Source of the DNA: Colius striatus | Taxonomy: Eukaryota > Chordata > Aves > Coliiformes > Coliidae | Direction of reading: 5' to 3' | NCBI RefSeq assembly: GCF_028858725.1 | Contig: NC_084766.1 | Span: 28,193,001-28,257,000, forward strand | Length of the DNA stretch: 64,000 bases | Shown here: piece by piece, positions 1 through 13,800 of the stretch | Layout of the letters: each line of letters opens with the position of its first letter | Position numbering within the stretch: position 1 is the stretch's first letter | Notes under the pieces: generated by a model | The model's input: the letters and a program-made list of their open reading frames with translations, nothing else | Database searches by the model: none | What the model was told of the DNA's origin: nothing | Position numbers and translations under genes: made by a program

Positions 1-3000
1 ATTGTATTGTGCCGTACAAACACAGCAGGGTAAGTCAAGGACATTTTTAATGTCCAAGGAGCTCATTTAGTGATGGAGCAGGGATTTTTTTCAGACATTC
101 AGTTCTTAGAAGTGCACAGAACAATAATTTTTCTTCCCACTACTGTTAATATATTATACAAGCACAAAAATGTCATCAGTTAGTTCCTCAAAAGCTGCTT
201 CCTATCAGATATTCAGGTATCTTCTGAGGTGCAACAGGAATACCAGCAACCTCTCTTCCAGGGACATCCCCTGACAGTACCGAAAAGATTCTGTGTAATT
301 GGAAAATTAGCCAAGTGCAAACAGGTGTCAGTGGGGCTGGAACAAGGAGATACAGTCCTCTTATCTCAGTGTTTGCAAACCTTTCTCAGCTCTCAAAAAA
401 AGATTTACCAGTCTCAATGGTAAAAAAAAAACACCCTTGTGTCTGAACAATAGCATCATTACAGGAATCCCCTGGAGGGCTGTGATAGTATCCTGGGCTA
501 AATCTACTAGATGTACACACTGTTTAGCTCTCCAAACTAATTCAATCCAAAGGTCTTTGGCCACCAGAAAACAACTACCCAGTAAGAGAGCTGCTGGGAA
601 AAAATTAGTTTGACACTTACCATTACACTGATCAATAATCTATTAACTCTAACGTTGCTAGCAGTAGATTGTGTTACAATTTATGGTCAATCATTTGAAC
701 TTTCATTCCTCCAGAATTATAGCCATGATTTAAAAAAAAAAAAAAAAGAGGTAGGTTATCAGTGGACAGAAATTAAACATTTAACCTTTACACAGAGGCT
801 TAATATTAAACTTCATCCAACGCATTTATCCTTTCCCTTCCATGTCACAGCCCAATAGCATTTGTTGCTTGAGTTTTAAAAATTATTGACTCATGTTTCA
901 TTTTGTTCAGTATTGACTCAGGGGGATGGCAGGAAATGACAAAGAAACAAGGGGTCATTGGTACGAACAGCTCCTAGGAAACAACTCTGTTGTAAAAGCC
1001 ATTCCTCCTTAAGGTCCATGCCTGCCACTTTGGCTTTTTTCAAACACTGAGAAAGCCAAAGTATCTAATGCCAAAAGCAAGAAGGGCAATTTGAGGTCAC
1101 TGAGGAGTGCCTTACATCATTACAATTATTTAATGCCACACTATTATTCCAAAATAGGAGCTGCATTGCAATAAGGCAATAATAATATTGGGAGGAAGTT
1201 TACTAACTATTGAGTAGCAGGACATGCCCTGGTGCTTTGTGTCAGACTGTTTTCCTACTGAGCACCTTCCTGTGGGATTTGTTCTGCCATTGCACAGTGA
1301 GTGACAGAGATAGTGGTATTGGTCTTGGATTTGTCACGGGAATGAAAGGGACTCTTGAAAGCACAGTACATCCTTGGCTTTCCTTTCACTACAAGAAACA
1401 GGTTTCTTGCCTCCAGTGTGCACCAAAGGCAGGTCATCTCCCGATCTGGTTCCTTTAGTGACTATCTAGTAGGTTTTTCTTACAAATCATGTGAACAACT
1501 TTCATGGACTGTGAAAATCCTGCTACTTGATCTGTCTGTTGGCAAGTGCAAAAAGAATTACTCTCATGTGCCACAGGCTGGGCTGCAGTGTCATTGAGGT
1601 TAATGACTTCATCATGGCAAGCTGGGCAAATCAATCAGAGTCCTTGATGTCAGTGAGAAAGACCAGACCCCACTAACCCACCCAACCCATCACCATGAGC
1701 TCTAGACACTGCTCAGCACTTGCTGAGTGGGATAGATACCACATCTTACTGCTGCCCTCAGCTCCTGAGAGACATCCTGCAAAGACCATTGTCCCTGCAG
1801 CAGGCACTCTGTGCACCTCACTGGGGACATCCCAGCCAGCTCTGCAGAGCAATCCCACCAAAGACAACAAAGAGCTGAGCAACAGTGCTCATCACAACAG
1901 GAGCCATCTGAACTGCTCCCACTGCAATTAGACTTTCTGGGAAGCCTCTGCTCAAATTCAGATAGTTCATCCCATCTACATTCCTTTGCCTGGAAATCAG
2001 AGAAACATATTTTTGCAAGCACTGAAAGGGTGCAATACCTTCTGTTAGCTGAGCAAGTGGCAGGGGAAGTTAAAAGAGAAAAAAAAGGCAGCAAGCATTG
2101 GTAAAACTTTTAACTGCAAGATTAGACAGGGCTTATCTGACCCACCAGAGACTAAGGAGGAGGCAGGCTATAAAGCAAAGTCAATGCATCATCTCTTCCC
2201 CATTCCTCTGATATTCTGCCTGTGATGATGTGAGATTGTCCAGGCAAGAAAGGAACACCCTCACCTCCACAGGTCACTATGTCCTTGAAAGAGAGGAGCA
2301 TGCGCAGGTACATGACTCACTCCCTCAGTTAGGTATAGAATGAAGCACTCTTTTGCTCTCCAAAGCTCCACAGAGAGACATCTGCTAAATCCTACATGAG
2401 TTAACCTCACATCACACTCTCATGAATACATGCAAATGAAACCAGGTCCCTCCTCCTGGCAGCTTCTCTGCCTGGGAGGGAGTGACAAGCCTTGTCCTTG
2501 AAAGGTGACTGTTCTGTGGGACATGGAATAGAGCTCCCCATAGGACAGGGACTCATCCCCATGTAGAGAGGTGCTGCAACATCTGTGAATGAGCCTTTTA
2601 ATAATGAGTGAACAAAAAATTGCCCTGCTGTATTTGTACCTGATGGAAACCACAGAGACCTTTGGCCAAAACAAGAATGTTTGCTGGATGTGGAAGGTAA
2701 TCCAAAAAGATGCTGTCTTTTTGCTACACCCTCTGCTAGATATCTGTAGAGGATCCTCTGTGCTGTGAAGAGTTTGGTGTTCTACATTACCCACCCTGTT
2801 TGCTCTCAGCTGCTCTCTGGGAGAGTCACTGCCCCATGGGATACACAACCCAAAATGCCCAGTCTGAGAACTGGTAGTATTCCTAAGGGCTTTGTGTCCC
2901 ACCTCCTTAAAGAAAAATGCACTTCCTGAGTATAAAATCCTGCATTTAAATATCAGCAGACATGGGCTTGTCACTGTAGGAGTGACAGTAGTAGATATTT

Positions 3001-6000
3001 AGATCTCTATCCTCTAGATGCCAACCTCTGACACTACCTAGCAAAAAGATCTTTGAATGTCTAAACCTTCTCTGGAAGCTTCTTGCTTTTGATTTAATAG
3101 GAACTGCAGTTAGTCCTATGACAAATTCCCAGGGATGCAACATTTTAACAGACAGATCTGTTCAAGACATTTTTCTACCACTCACATCTCAAACTTGTCA
3201 CACTTTGCTGGAAGGGTGCTGAAAGTCAGACTTGCAGAAGGGCTTGGGCATCAGACTCTGACAGAGGCCACCATTTATACACACAGTTTTTTCCACAGAA
3301 AGAGAACTAAATCACTTCTTGCAACCCAGCAAGAAAGAACATTGGATCTTGTGGTTTGCCTCCACACAGGTCGGGGTTAAACTGATGGCATTGATGAGAT
3401 GTAAATGCAAGTTATTACGTAAAAAGAATTGCATAATGTTCCCAGATGTTTTCAATTTTCTGAGTACTTCTAAAAATAAAATGAACTTTTAATACTTAAT
3501 CAACATGGTTATTCATTCTCTTTTACCCAAGGTGATATTCCCCATGAATTTTTTATGGATACAGGTTAGTTATTTTTTCTTTTGGCTTCCTGTTTCAGGC
3601 AGAGTTCTGCCCACTGTTCCAGTGATTGTACAAATTACCCCCCACTGCACAGGCTTGGTGACCTCTTCAGTCGTTCAGAAAGCTCTTCAATTTATTTTAT
3701 AAGTCTGTTTAGGTTTGGCTAGACTTACTCCAGGAGAGGAATATTTCTGAGCAGTGCAGAAGCTGCCTCATGGGGACATGGCTCACACATTAGTACCACC
3801 TGGTCATAGACCCACGTAATCCCCCTGCCCTGAAGTGGGATCCCTCTCATACAGAGGCTGGAGAAGCCTGGCAGCATGGGCAGAGTGTCATGGGGCTTAT
3901 GGTGGATGCCCATCCAGTGTTTGTTTCATTTGACGTCATCCTGCACTCGTAGATGCTGGTGGTAAAGATGGTTTGAGCATGGTGAAATGAAGACTTAATT
4001 GGATGGAGCTAGGCTGGATTTCTCTTTGTATTCAGTGCTAAAAAGCAAATCCACTGCAGGGAGAGGAGGCCTTTAGGTCCATTAAAACAGTGGAATTTTT
4101 TTTTATTCTGGATTTAGACAACTTGTGATTTTTATCTCTATGTTCATTGCATAGCATTCAATACCACAGGTCCTTAAAGACAAGAATGTGCTTTCCTGAT
4201 ATACCAGAGAGTAACTCCCAGTTGATTTGTGCTTAAGATTCTTGTATAAATGTGTTGAGTGCATCTTGATGAAGAAATCATTCAAAAGGAAAAAGAGCAC
4301 AGAGAAAGCTGGAGTGACCAGTGAGTGGCTGATCTGATTGTCTGAACAAATAACTATGCTTGCATGACCACCTCCTAAAAGCAAAGTGCTGCAAACCACA
4401 GTGGAAGAGAATGATCATGGTGATACTGTACTGTTAGCCAGAGAAAACAGAGAGGACACTCCAATGGTATGTCAGCTCCATATAAAAATAAAAGCTTGAA
4501 GCTTCCAAATGTTTCTGTGTGTGCTTTAGCTTGCCATGCCATTTCATATCTCCAAGGAAATCACGAACCATCAGCAGGCAGAACTTCACATCAGGGACAG
4601 GTAAAAGGCAGGAACACATGGGACTGGTATCAATCCAAGCACAGCTACAGCTTGGCTCCATATCAACACCAGTCTCTGCTCAGCACGTCTCACTCATAAA
4701 GCAGGAGATTTCCCAACAGCCACCGTGTAGCCACAATTACAAAGCTGAAAGGCAATAGCCCATTATGTTGTTTTCAGCACCATTGGTGTACGCTCATACG
4801 GCATTTAGCAAAGGCATGTTTAGTGCCTTGTACATCTTCTTCTGCCAAGGCTGGGAATACATTTAGAACACGTCATTGAGCTTTATTTTTATTTTACTTA
4901 ATTTTTTTGCTGAGTGCATTAAGATAAATAGGTATATCCACAGCTGCTAGGGCAAACAGAAAATATCCTTTTGCTTTTAAAGCAGTTAGAAACCTGCCAC
5001 ACTTTACCTCTCAGAGGAAATTTCTCCTGTGATGAATTAATCTTTATGAGCTGGTTCTCATTTCCTTCATTTCTTCACAGTTACCATGGGGTTTTTAAAA
5101 AGAAAATTAATGTCAATTGGTTTTGTTACTTGAAGCGAATTTTCTGCTAGCCACTCTATAAAAGGGGTGCCTGATCCTCAGCTAAAGTACTCCAGCTCAG
5201 AAATCTAAAAAGATCAGAATATTTCCCTCTGTCATGTACTTAGCCCTAAATATCCCACTGAATTTCCAGAGGCCCTGGAAGGGTGAACATTCTCATAACG
5301 AGCCAGCATAGTCACTAGGAGCTATTGCATTCTGAAATCAGAAACGTGCTCTCTCCAGATTGCTCCATTTGTTCATGGAAACCACCAAATAAAGCCATTT
5401 GGTTTGCCATCATGCTCATTATAAAGTGTCATGGGAAAAACCAGAGAGTGAGCACAGGCTCCAAGAGACTTTGGTGGGGTACGCAGCTGTATTAATGTAT
5501 GCCATCTGTGTGCTGCAAGAGCTGCAGTCAACAGACAACCAATCCAAACCTGCAGTGAACCCCATCACTTCCTACCTTTCTCTTACCCTCCACCTGTTAT
5601 CACATGGAGAGATTTTTAACTTCCTAACCTTATGCTTTTTCAGTTTTCTGGGTTTTAGGAAGGCTCCTGCTTTCTCTCTCCATGTCACCATTCTGCAAGA
5701 GACAAAACCACCTGGGTAAATGCAGGGACCACTAGGGAGAGCACAAGGCATTACAAAACAGCCGTGGATGTTTCTTAGAACCATCACTGGGACAACGTGG
5801 GTTGACCCTTCAGGGGACACTGAGTCAGTAGTGGAGGAGCTATGACTTCCACGCCTCTACTGCCTGTCAGTTAAAAAACCCCATGGTCTGAAAAGCCAAT
5901 TAATTGACATTATTTAAAGACCACTTTTTAGAAGAGTCCTTTGTTGGAGGACTGAATCTCAACTCTGTGCTAAATTATGCACAGGAGTTAAGGGAGGTGA

Positions 6001-7500
6001 GAGTAGGAAATCCACTGGGTAATCATAATCACTGTGCAATTAGGTTTGATATCATAATAGAAGGTTACTCTCCTAGGGGTAATGCAGTGAGGGTGAACTT
6101 TAAAAGGCCAGATTTTTAAACTGAGAAAAAATGATTAACAGAAGGCTCAAGGGCATAGTGGAACTCTTTAACAACTTGCAGCAAATTTGTTCCTAGAGTA
6201 ACTCCTCTGGCAGCCCCAGGAGTTGTACCAAGGGTGAGTTTGGCTAATGTAATCGGTCCAGAGGATGTTTAAGAACCTATGCTAGAGGAGCAGATGGAGG
6301 TTGGACCTTTGAGATGAAAATAAGAAGGATACAATCTGCACATCTGTGCAGGGCTTATTGAAAATAAACATCCTTTTAAAAATTAAAGGAGGTATCTGAC
6401 TAAAGAGCAGAACAGAAGCTAGAGTTAAATGCAGGCAAGGTGGAAAAGAAACAGACATAGAGACATAGGACCATAAAAAAAATTCAAGGGATTTCTGATA
6501 CAATAGAGAAGAAAAGAATTAAACTCCCAACCAGACATGTAATTAGCAAAACTTCGAAAGTGTGGTTTTTATGTGACAGCTTTATTGTACCTAATTAACT
6601 CAAATATATGTATCTGCTGGAAGACACCACTCTTTGTGGTTAGTTGCAATTAGATATACAAAAGTAGGTATTTCTTGTGCAGAATGCTGTATCTGAAAAA
6701 AAGTTGAAAATCAGATGATGCTGAAGCAGGGAAAAAACCCTTGGCCTGAGTTATCTGTATGGATGTAACTAAAGACATTCCTTGTCTGTACCACTTTCTG
6801 TGGGAAATTAGAGAGTGACTTCAGTAGTGATTTACTTTAACTCTGTGGAAGGTGATTAGGACCTGTGAAAGGAGTTATATGGCTGCCAGTTTGCAAGGGC
6901 AGTAAATCACCCTGACTAGCCAGTATCTAGTCCAGGCTGCAGAGAAAACAAACGATACAATAGTGAACCTGTCAAACAAGATGCCTTTCTCACCTTATGG
7001 GGTGAAATGCCACCTTGAAAATGAAGGAAGGGATTCAGTGCTGGCTCTTGTTGCACAGTGGCAGCGAGGGAAATGTCACTGTTAGCTGATGCAGAAGTGG
7101 TACTCTGTGATTTTTGCAGACAGGCAGCATTGCAGGCAATGCACTGACCACAGCCAACACCAGCACCAGCACCAGGGGGAAGGGTTGGCTTGCACCCCAA
7201 AAGTGGTAGGGACACCCTATCTGGGAGATGATCCCCCATCTCTGGCAACAATCACCATCCAGCTGGTGCCACACAGGGCACAGGGGCATCAACCTCAGCG
7301 TGGACAAAACAGGCAACTTGATTTAGATTTTCAGTTCTCTAAAACATCACCAGTTTCTCCTTTCAGGTTCATGCAGCCTTAACCACAACAGGGCCTCAAC
7401 CTCAACTATAGTCCATAATGTCACCATAATGGAGGCAAATGAATGACAATAGAGGGTAAACCCACTTCAGTCTCCATAAGGAAATGCCATACTTTCAAAG
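1..7500. other. Gene-free stretch
   Basis: No coding exon or RNA gene was recognised. Open frames are short, overlap on both strands and lack splice or homology support. There is a 16-base A run at 732-747. An AT-rich stretch at 5890-6120 is mentioned as a possible regulatory element. Confidence 0.6.
732..747 (+). repeat. Poly(A) run
   Basis: Sixteen consecutive A residues. No clear SINE or processed pseudogene body was seen upstream, so it is best read as a simple homopolymer. Confidence 0.9.
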
Positions 7501-7542
7501 CAATCCCTCATTTGAAAAGTTAATAAAAGAGTACATAAAGGT

Positions 7543-7830
7543 GACCTGGTAGATATAATTTACCTGAGTTTTCAAAATGCTTTTGATAAGGTCCCTCATA
7601 AAAGAATATTAATGATAATGAGAATGATCTTACATTTATGGTGGTACTTCTCATTCAAATGAATCCCAAAGTGCTTTACAAAGTTTTTACTAACTGATTG
7701 CACAAATCATGTGTCATTTATATCCCCAAAGTGCTGCTAGGTCTGGGAGAAGGTGTGACAGCATGCTGCTGTTCAATATTTTAGGGCAGGGTGTAAAAGC
7801 AAGAGCTCTAACCACATGCAATTAGAGTGA
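7543..7830 (+). mobile_element. Ancient LINE-like remnant with reverse-transcriptase scrap
   Basis: The 21 codons at 7543-7605 read DLVDIIYLSFQNAFDKVPHK plus Arg. This matches the YLDFxKAFDxVPH block of LINE reverse transcriptases (L3/CR1-like clades), with the catalytic Asp changed to Ser in YLSF. After about 7620 the sequence resembles a different ancient interspersed repeat ('AATCCCAAAGTGCTTTACAA'), as in old amniote LINE or SINE tails. Frames break immediately on both sides. The fragment is clearly dead, and the family assignment is tentative. Confidence 0.5.
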
Positions 7831-7839
7831 ATTTAGGCA

Positions 7840-10800
7840 GGCAAAAGCTCCTTTCCAAAGCTGAGATTTGGCTGACAATCAAGGCCATCTTCTCCCTCTG
7901 CCCTCACACACATGTTGGGGGATGCTTTAGGCTGAACAGATGAACGGCTCAGATGGAAAAAAAAGGCACTTTTTTCCAGTTGCTGTCAAACAGACAATGA
8001 CCATTTCCCATTGCTCTTGGCTTATGTGCACCTACACACCTTGGCCATTTAACTCCAGAGAAGCACAATCATATAAATTTTCTCCTTCAAATTTCCCACA
8101 GATTTTTATCTTATGTCCTTCAGCTTCATAAGCAGCCATCAACACTGACAGCCACCAGCAGAGCATCTTCAGCTCTCATTAGTGTTTGGGAAGCAATCTC
8201 TGCCTCTGTTCTGCAGTCAGCTTTGCTTTGAGGTACACATCTGAAACACTACTAATCCAGACTATTATAATCTTGAAAACAGCTCTGGCCATAAGCATGT
8301 TCTGTTTAGAGTGTATCAGAACACTTAATTTAAAGGCATGAAATGTCTCCTTTAATTGCCCAGAATCAAAGGTTTCATATTTTAATTAAGCTTTTAAGAG
8401 GACTTATTTCACTGCTCTGATTTTTTTCTTTTTTCTCCTCTCAGATATGAAGGTCATTAAAAAATATTTTTACTGATAAAGCAATAGTAACAATAATTTC
8501 ACCAAATATCTTAATACAGTGTGGATACTACCCCACACCTGAGCTTCACACATCATCAGGGATGAGTAGACGAACATCACTCACTCACTATGCCTGGCTC
8601 AGTGCAATGGATCACTTGAATTGGGGTTGAGGAGGTACCTTGGAGGTACCAAGGTGTCCTAGTTGTGTAGGCAGAAAGATTCATCTCAGCTGTAATACCC
8701 TTGGACACACCTTTGAAATGCTCCATCCAATCCTCTGCCCAAGGCAGCATGCGTCTCATGTTTATCACCATCCTGCCCTAGTGCTACTGTAGGCCCTCAA
8801 AGAGCTAAACAAAGGACAAGATCCCTTCCTCCATCATGACAGCTTATCAGACTTTGCAGTACAATCCGTATTTCATATCAAAAGAGCCTTCCTCAAATTC
8901 AAGCTATATAAATTATATATTACTAGGTAAACACGACCTTCCTCTGTCAATTCTTTCAGGCCAAAGCCAGAAGCCAAAACAACAAAAATCTTGTGAGAAC
9001 AGGCATCCAGGGCCAAGCTGTCAAAAATCTCCAACAAGGAGCTGATTTGTCACGGAGAACTTGACTCCAGCTTCAGTGCTCCTCTGGCCAAATTGCTGAC
9101 AGGTTTTTGCTGAGTGATCCCATGCCCTCACGTTACAGCCTTTTATTTCCCACATAACTCTTCTCTGTGGGTAAGAAGGTCTCATTTTTAGCATAATCCT
9201 TTGGGAACAATAGGGAAGATCAATGCTTATGGGATTATGGGTTTTATGAGATTAAACACAGTCCCACAGCTTGCCCCACAGAGCAACAGGAGCCCCTCCA
9301 GCCCCTCGGCAGCAAATTCACATTTACTTGGAAGAGTTGTCTCACCCTCTACTTCCCACAGGCTCTGGAATGCAAAACCCTTACAGTTAGGCAGTTTAAC
9401 TTCAACTATGAATACACATTCTTGCATTTGTAGCCTATTCAAAGAGTCTTTTTAGGCAAAATAATTGTTTTAAACTTCTTTCTGCTGTCAGGGTGAAATA
9501 AAGAGGCCCCAGCATACTGCAAGGTTGTTGTATATGCAACGTATTAGTTTCAACTTTTGTTTGCAGAAAGCAGTCTTTGTGTGTGGTGTACACCTGGCTC
9601 TGACATGATCAACATTTATTGCTTTCTTTCTTTACAATGGATTTTAGTCCCATCTCTAAAGACATTCTTAATGCAATGAGCTTGCAAGAGGCCCTTGAAA
9701 GCCATAGAAGCAAGGAATGGGAAGTATTCCACACACACATGAATCTAGCCACTTTCCCACACCCTCTGGGCACTTGTGTGCCAGGGACACACTGAGGAAA
9801 TTAGAAGGAGAGGGAAGGTAGATTGGTCCCTGATCCCCTCTACACTGATGCAAGGCACACTTACACAGATCTCATTTCAGATGTCCTCTTGCTTTTGGAT
9901 GCCAGTGGCACTGCAGGCAACAGGGAAACTTTTTTTCTGGGTACACAGTTACTTGAAATATTGCTAGCCAAGCATTGATTGCTACTGGCATTTGCCTTTC
10001 AGCAGCTGTCACAGCAGGTTCCTTGGGACGAGGGGGAAATGTGTGATCTGCTGTGTGATGCAACTCAGAAAAATATTTGGCCATATGTATTTGGACAAGG
10101 ATGCACCTATCCAGTGCACAAGAGGGTCCATGCTGGGTGCTATCAACAAAATTACTCACCCTTTCAGTTCTTTGCCTATCTCTGGTGCACCTGACCTCTC
10201 CCTTAAACAGATAGAGTGGAAAGTGTTAGTCTTAAGCAAGAAGGTGTTTAGCTATGCCTGATTTTCCCTCACTTTCCATCTTGCTGCCTCATGCCATGTC
10301 ATTCCTACAGCCAGCTGAACCGCCTGGGGAATACCCTGAGTTTCCTAAGGGCTGTATCTCAGCTCTTCTCAGACATTTAGAGCAGCTGGGAACCAGGCTC
10401 ACTGCCCACATCCTGTACTTGCGACCGACACCTAGACATTGAGTGCAAGTGTGTTAGATGCAGTGTTAAATCAGTCTCTGTCCTAGAATCTCACTGAGTT
10501 CTGGAGTCTATGGGATGGTCCTCAGGGAAGACTTCCTTTGGTTTTGTCACTGTGTACCTCTTTTCAGAGCACCATCAAAAACTCTGTGGGGATAACAGTT
10601 TCCAGTATTCCTTGTGAAAAGTGTTTGTAGTTAGAAAAGAAATACTCCCTATTAGACTTCTTTTTTGGTTTTTTAATTGAAGTGGGCCAGTATCCCAAAA
10701 GGATTTAAACCTTTTTTTCAGATTTTGCCCTTCATGATAGGTTGATGATAGATTGTGGACACATAGAGACACGATTCTGAGCTGTTAGTGAGAGCTCCCA

Positions 10801-13800
10801 CGTCAGATTTGACAGGAAGCTCAACAAGCCATGAGTCAATACCACCATCTCTCCACAGATGCTTGTATCATTTCTGTTTGTATCATTTGGCTTTTGATTT
10901 CACAAGCCTATTTGTATGAGTAAACCCCACTTTATAACACTGAGTTACCCACCTGTGCTCACTGTGAGATGGTACAAGAGCAAGCTGTGCAAGCCAACTA
11001 GAATTGATTAGCCTGAATCGACTAAATGTGGCATTTTACAATATTTTTTTTATCTTGTTAACATTCAAGGGAAAGCAAAGGAAGGTTTGAATGTGTCACA
11101 AGAACTGTTAAATTCCTGGACACACCAAAGAAGCACAAGTCTCTCTTGGACCAGTGGTATAGCCTGCAATAGTCCTGCAGGAAAGCCTGATGGCAGGAAA
11201 GGGAGAGTCAATAGAGTTCAGTTCTCTCATGAAAGCCAAACAAATTACTTCCCACCTCCAGTACACTGTGGTATTTACATTAATCTGAGTTAATTTCTTT
11301 TTCTCATGTGACTTTTTCCCTTTTACTCCTTTTGAAGGTCCTGGAAAGCCCTCCCAAGTCCTTTGTAAAGCGGCTTAGAGGCACAGCGTGGGACCTGGGT
11401 GGTTTCTGTGAATCCCCCAATTAAAGCAGTGAGTGACTCCACAGCATTGTTAAAGTTAGACAAATCAGAACCTCGAGTTTTGGGAATCAAAAGGACAGAA
11501 GCTTAAGCTTTATATCCTTCCCAGCTTTCCACCCACCCTCCCAACCAGCTGCCTTTAAGTGGTATAAGCTTCGTTTTACAAGAAAGTCAGGAAAACAGTT
11601 TCACTTCAGAAGTCTCCTTTCAGACTCTTAGGCACTGTTATTTTAAAACAGTTTTATAGCAACCCAAGTCCTGGAGAATAACAATGTTTAAGTGATCTTA
11701 GTGATACAACATTACTGGTACCACTAATTCCACAGCCAACGGTTTTTTTCCTAGGGACAAGGGAGGTAATTTTCCCTAAAATGACGTTGCTTTCTGAAAC
11801 AGCTCTATTCAGTGCTATACATCTACCTTCTGGCAGCATAGTTTAATTTGCATTTAAATAATTTCCTGATATCGTTGAAAAAGTAATTATACATAACACT
11901 AAACAATTTCCAAGCCTCAGTTTTTAATCAGTCCATGACTAAATCCCTCTCCTAAGTTCTAAAACTACCTCCCTAAAATGTAAAACTCCCAAATATCACG
12001 ACGTGGCTCCTTCTCTTAAGGTACCTCCACTTCCTCATTCATTTCATGTGATGAATTCAGACCATCAGAAAACCATGTTGGCATTTCTATCCTTGATTTC
12101 TCTTTAGGAATGTGTCACCGGTTTGTTGACTTTGCCCTGGTAGAAAAGTTCAGCTCTGCCTGCTATCTGAGCAGAAGATCTTACGGAGATCCCACACTCA
12201 TGACATTAAAAGCACCACAATTCATCTGCCTTTTATAGTAATTACAGATGTTGGATCATAGCCTGATCCTGAGAGTGCCACAGGTGAGGGAGACAATTAA
12301 TACCATTTCAGTCAAGACAATAGTAGGACATCCATTGTTGGTAGGGAGTGTCCTGGACCTTAGATTTTGGTTCTAGAGGCCATATGTTACCATTAGATCC
12401 AGATAAACTGGATATAAATCACTCTTAACAAGTCTTTGTATCATATTAAAAGAGACTATCCTCAGAAGCTGTTTAATATGCTACCATCTTTTCCACTTAG
12501 AAAGACACATCCTATCAAGATGAGCTCTATTTTTCAGTGGTCTGAGTGTCTGTTTATGAGCCATATGAATAGAAATACAATCTCCTATACTAAAAGTACC
12601 AACTCAAAAGCATTAAGCCATTAACTGTAGAACAGATCTGATGTGAAAGAGAGAATGATGCGTCATAGTGGCCATCATACGGCCCATAAAATCAATAGCG
12701 AAGCCATGAAATTCAGACGTGAGCGCAGTTTACTTCAAGGTTTAGGATCAGCCTTGACCTAACCTGTTAGCCAAGTCCCCAAATGGTAGAGATACCATTG
12801 AAAGTGATTCAACCATTAAGGTAATTCAAGACTGAAATTGCTGATGACATGCTGTGGATGTGCCTTATAATCAACTCTTACCTGGTGCTTGAAGAACTCT
12901 CTATGCAGGTAAGGAGCCATAAAAACTGCAGTGCACGAAATGCCCATCTCATGCTAATACTGTACAGCTAATGCCAGCAAATCAGATGTTTAGCAAGATT
13001 GTACACTGAGCCTAGAGTGATATTGAAAAGGATAGCTTGGCATCAACCCTTTAGTGTCATACACCAGCTTTCATCTGAGAGGAGAAACTGCAACAACGGG
13101 AGAATTTTCAGATTAAACTTCCACAGCTCATCAGACTTAAAGGTGAGTGACAGTGATGGTCCCTCCTATTTTCACCTCCCAGCATGTTTTTAATTTGTTC
13201 TGAGGCTGGCAGCCCTTCCACAGATGCCTGCAGCAGACCACTCTGGGATGATTCCTCATCTGGATGACGGTGGCAAGTGAAAGGTCTCTCACTGCCAGAA
13301 CATGAAAATGCTAAAGAATCAATTTTCACTAAGATCTGGACTAGAAGGTAGATACGAATGAACAGATCAGTGTGTCAGCCCAGTTCAAGTGCATGAAAGA
13401 TTTGTCAGCCTGGGGAGATTGTCAATAAAACAGCTCTGGAGGGCTATTTAAAGGCAATGGCTCTGGACTGCGATAGGAGTTAAGAAGCATTAGATCCACA
13501 GCACAGAAGACTAAACAAGCTAAACCACACTCTGAACACTTGAAAGGCACTGCTGCAAGTTTCTTAATGTGATATCCCCCTATGGCTTTCCTGTCAGATT
13601 TCTGGAGGAGAAAAGTGTGTTTCAGCAGCTGTCCAACACTGGGGTCTGTGGAAACAGATCCTTTGCCATTCTCCCCAATCGGAACAGTACCCTCATGACA
13701 ATGTAACTCTGCAAACTGACTGCAAAGTTTCTTGGTGACTTTCTTTTACCTTTCACTAGCTTAAAAAGTAAAAAAAGTGGGAAAATAACAACATGAACAA

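Noticed and set aside
2420-2974. 184-codon minus-strand open frame
   Set aside because: No recognisable domain, no splice context, AT-leaning unique DNA; length is compatible with chance in 64 kb read in six frames.
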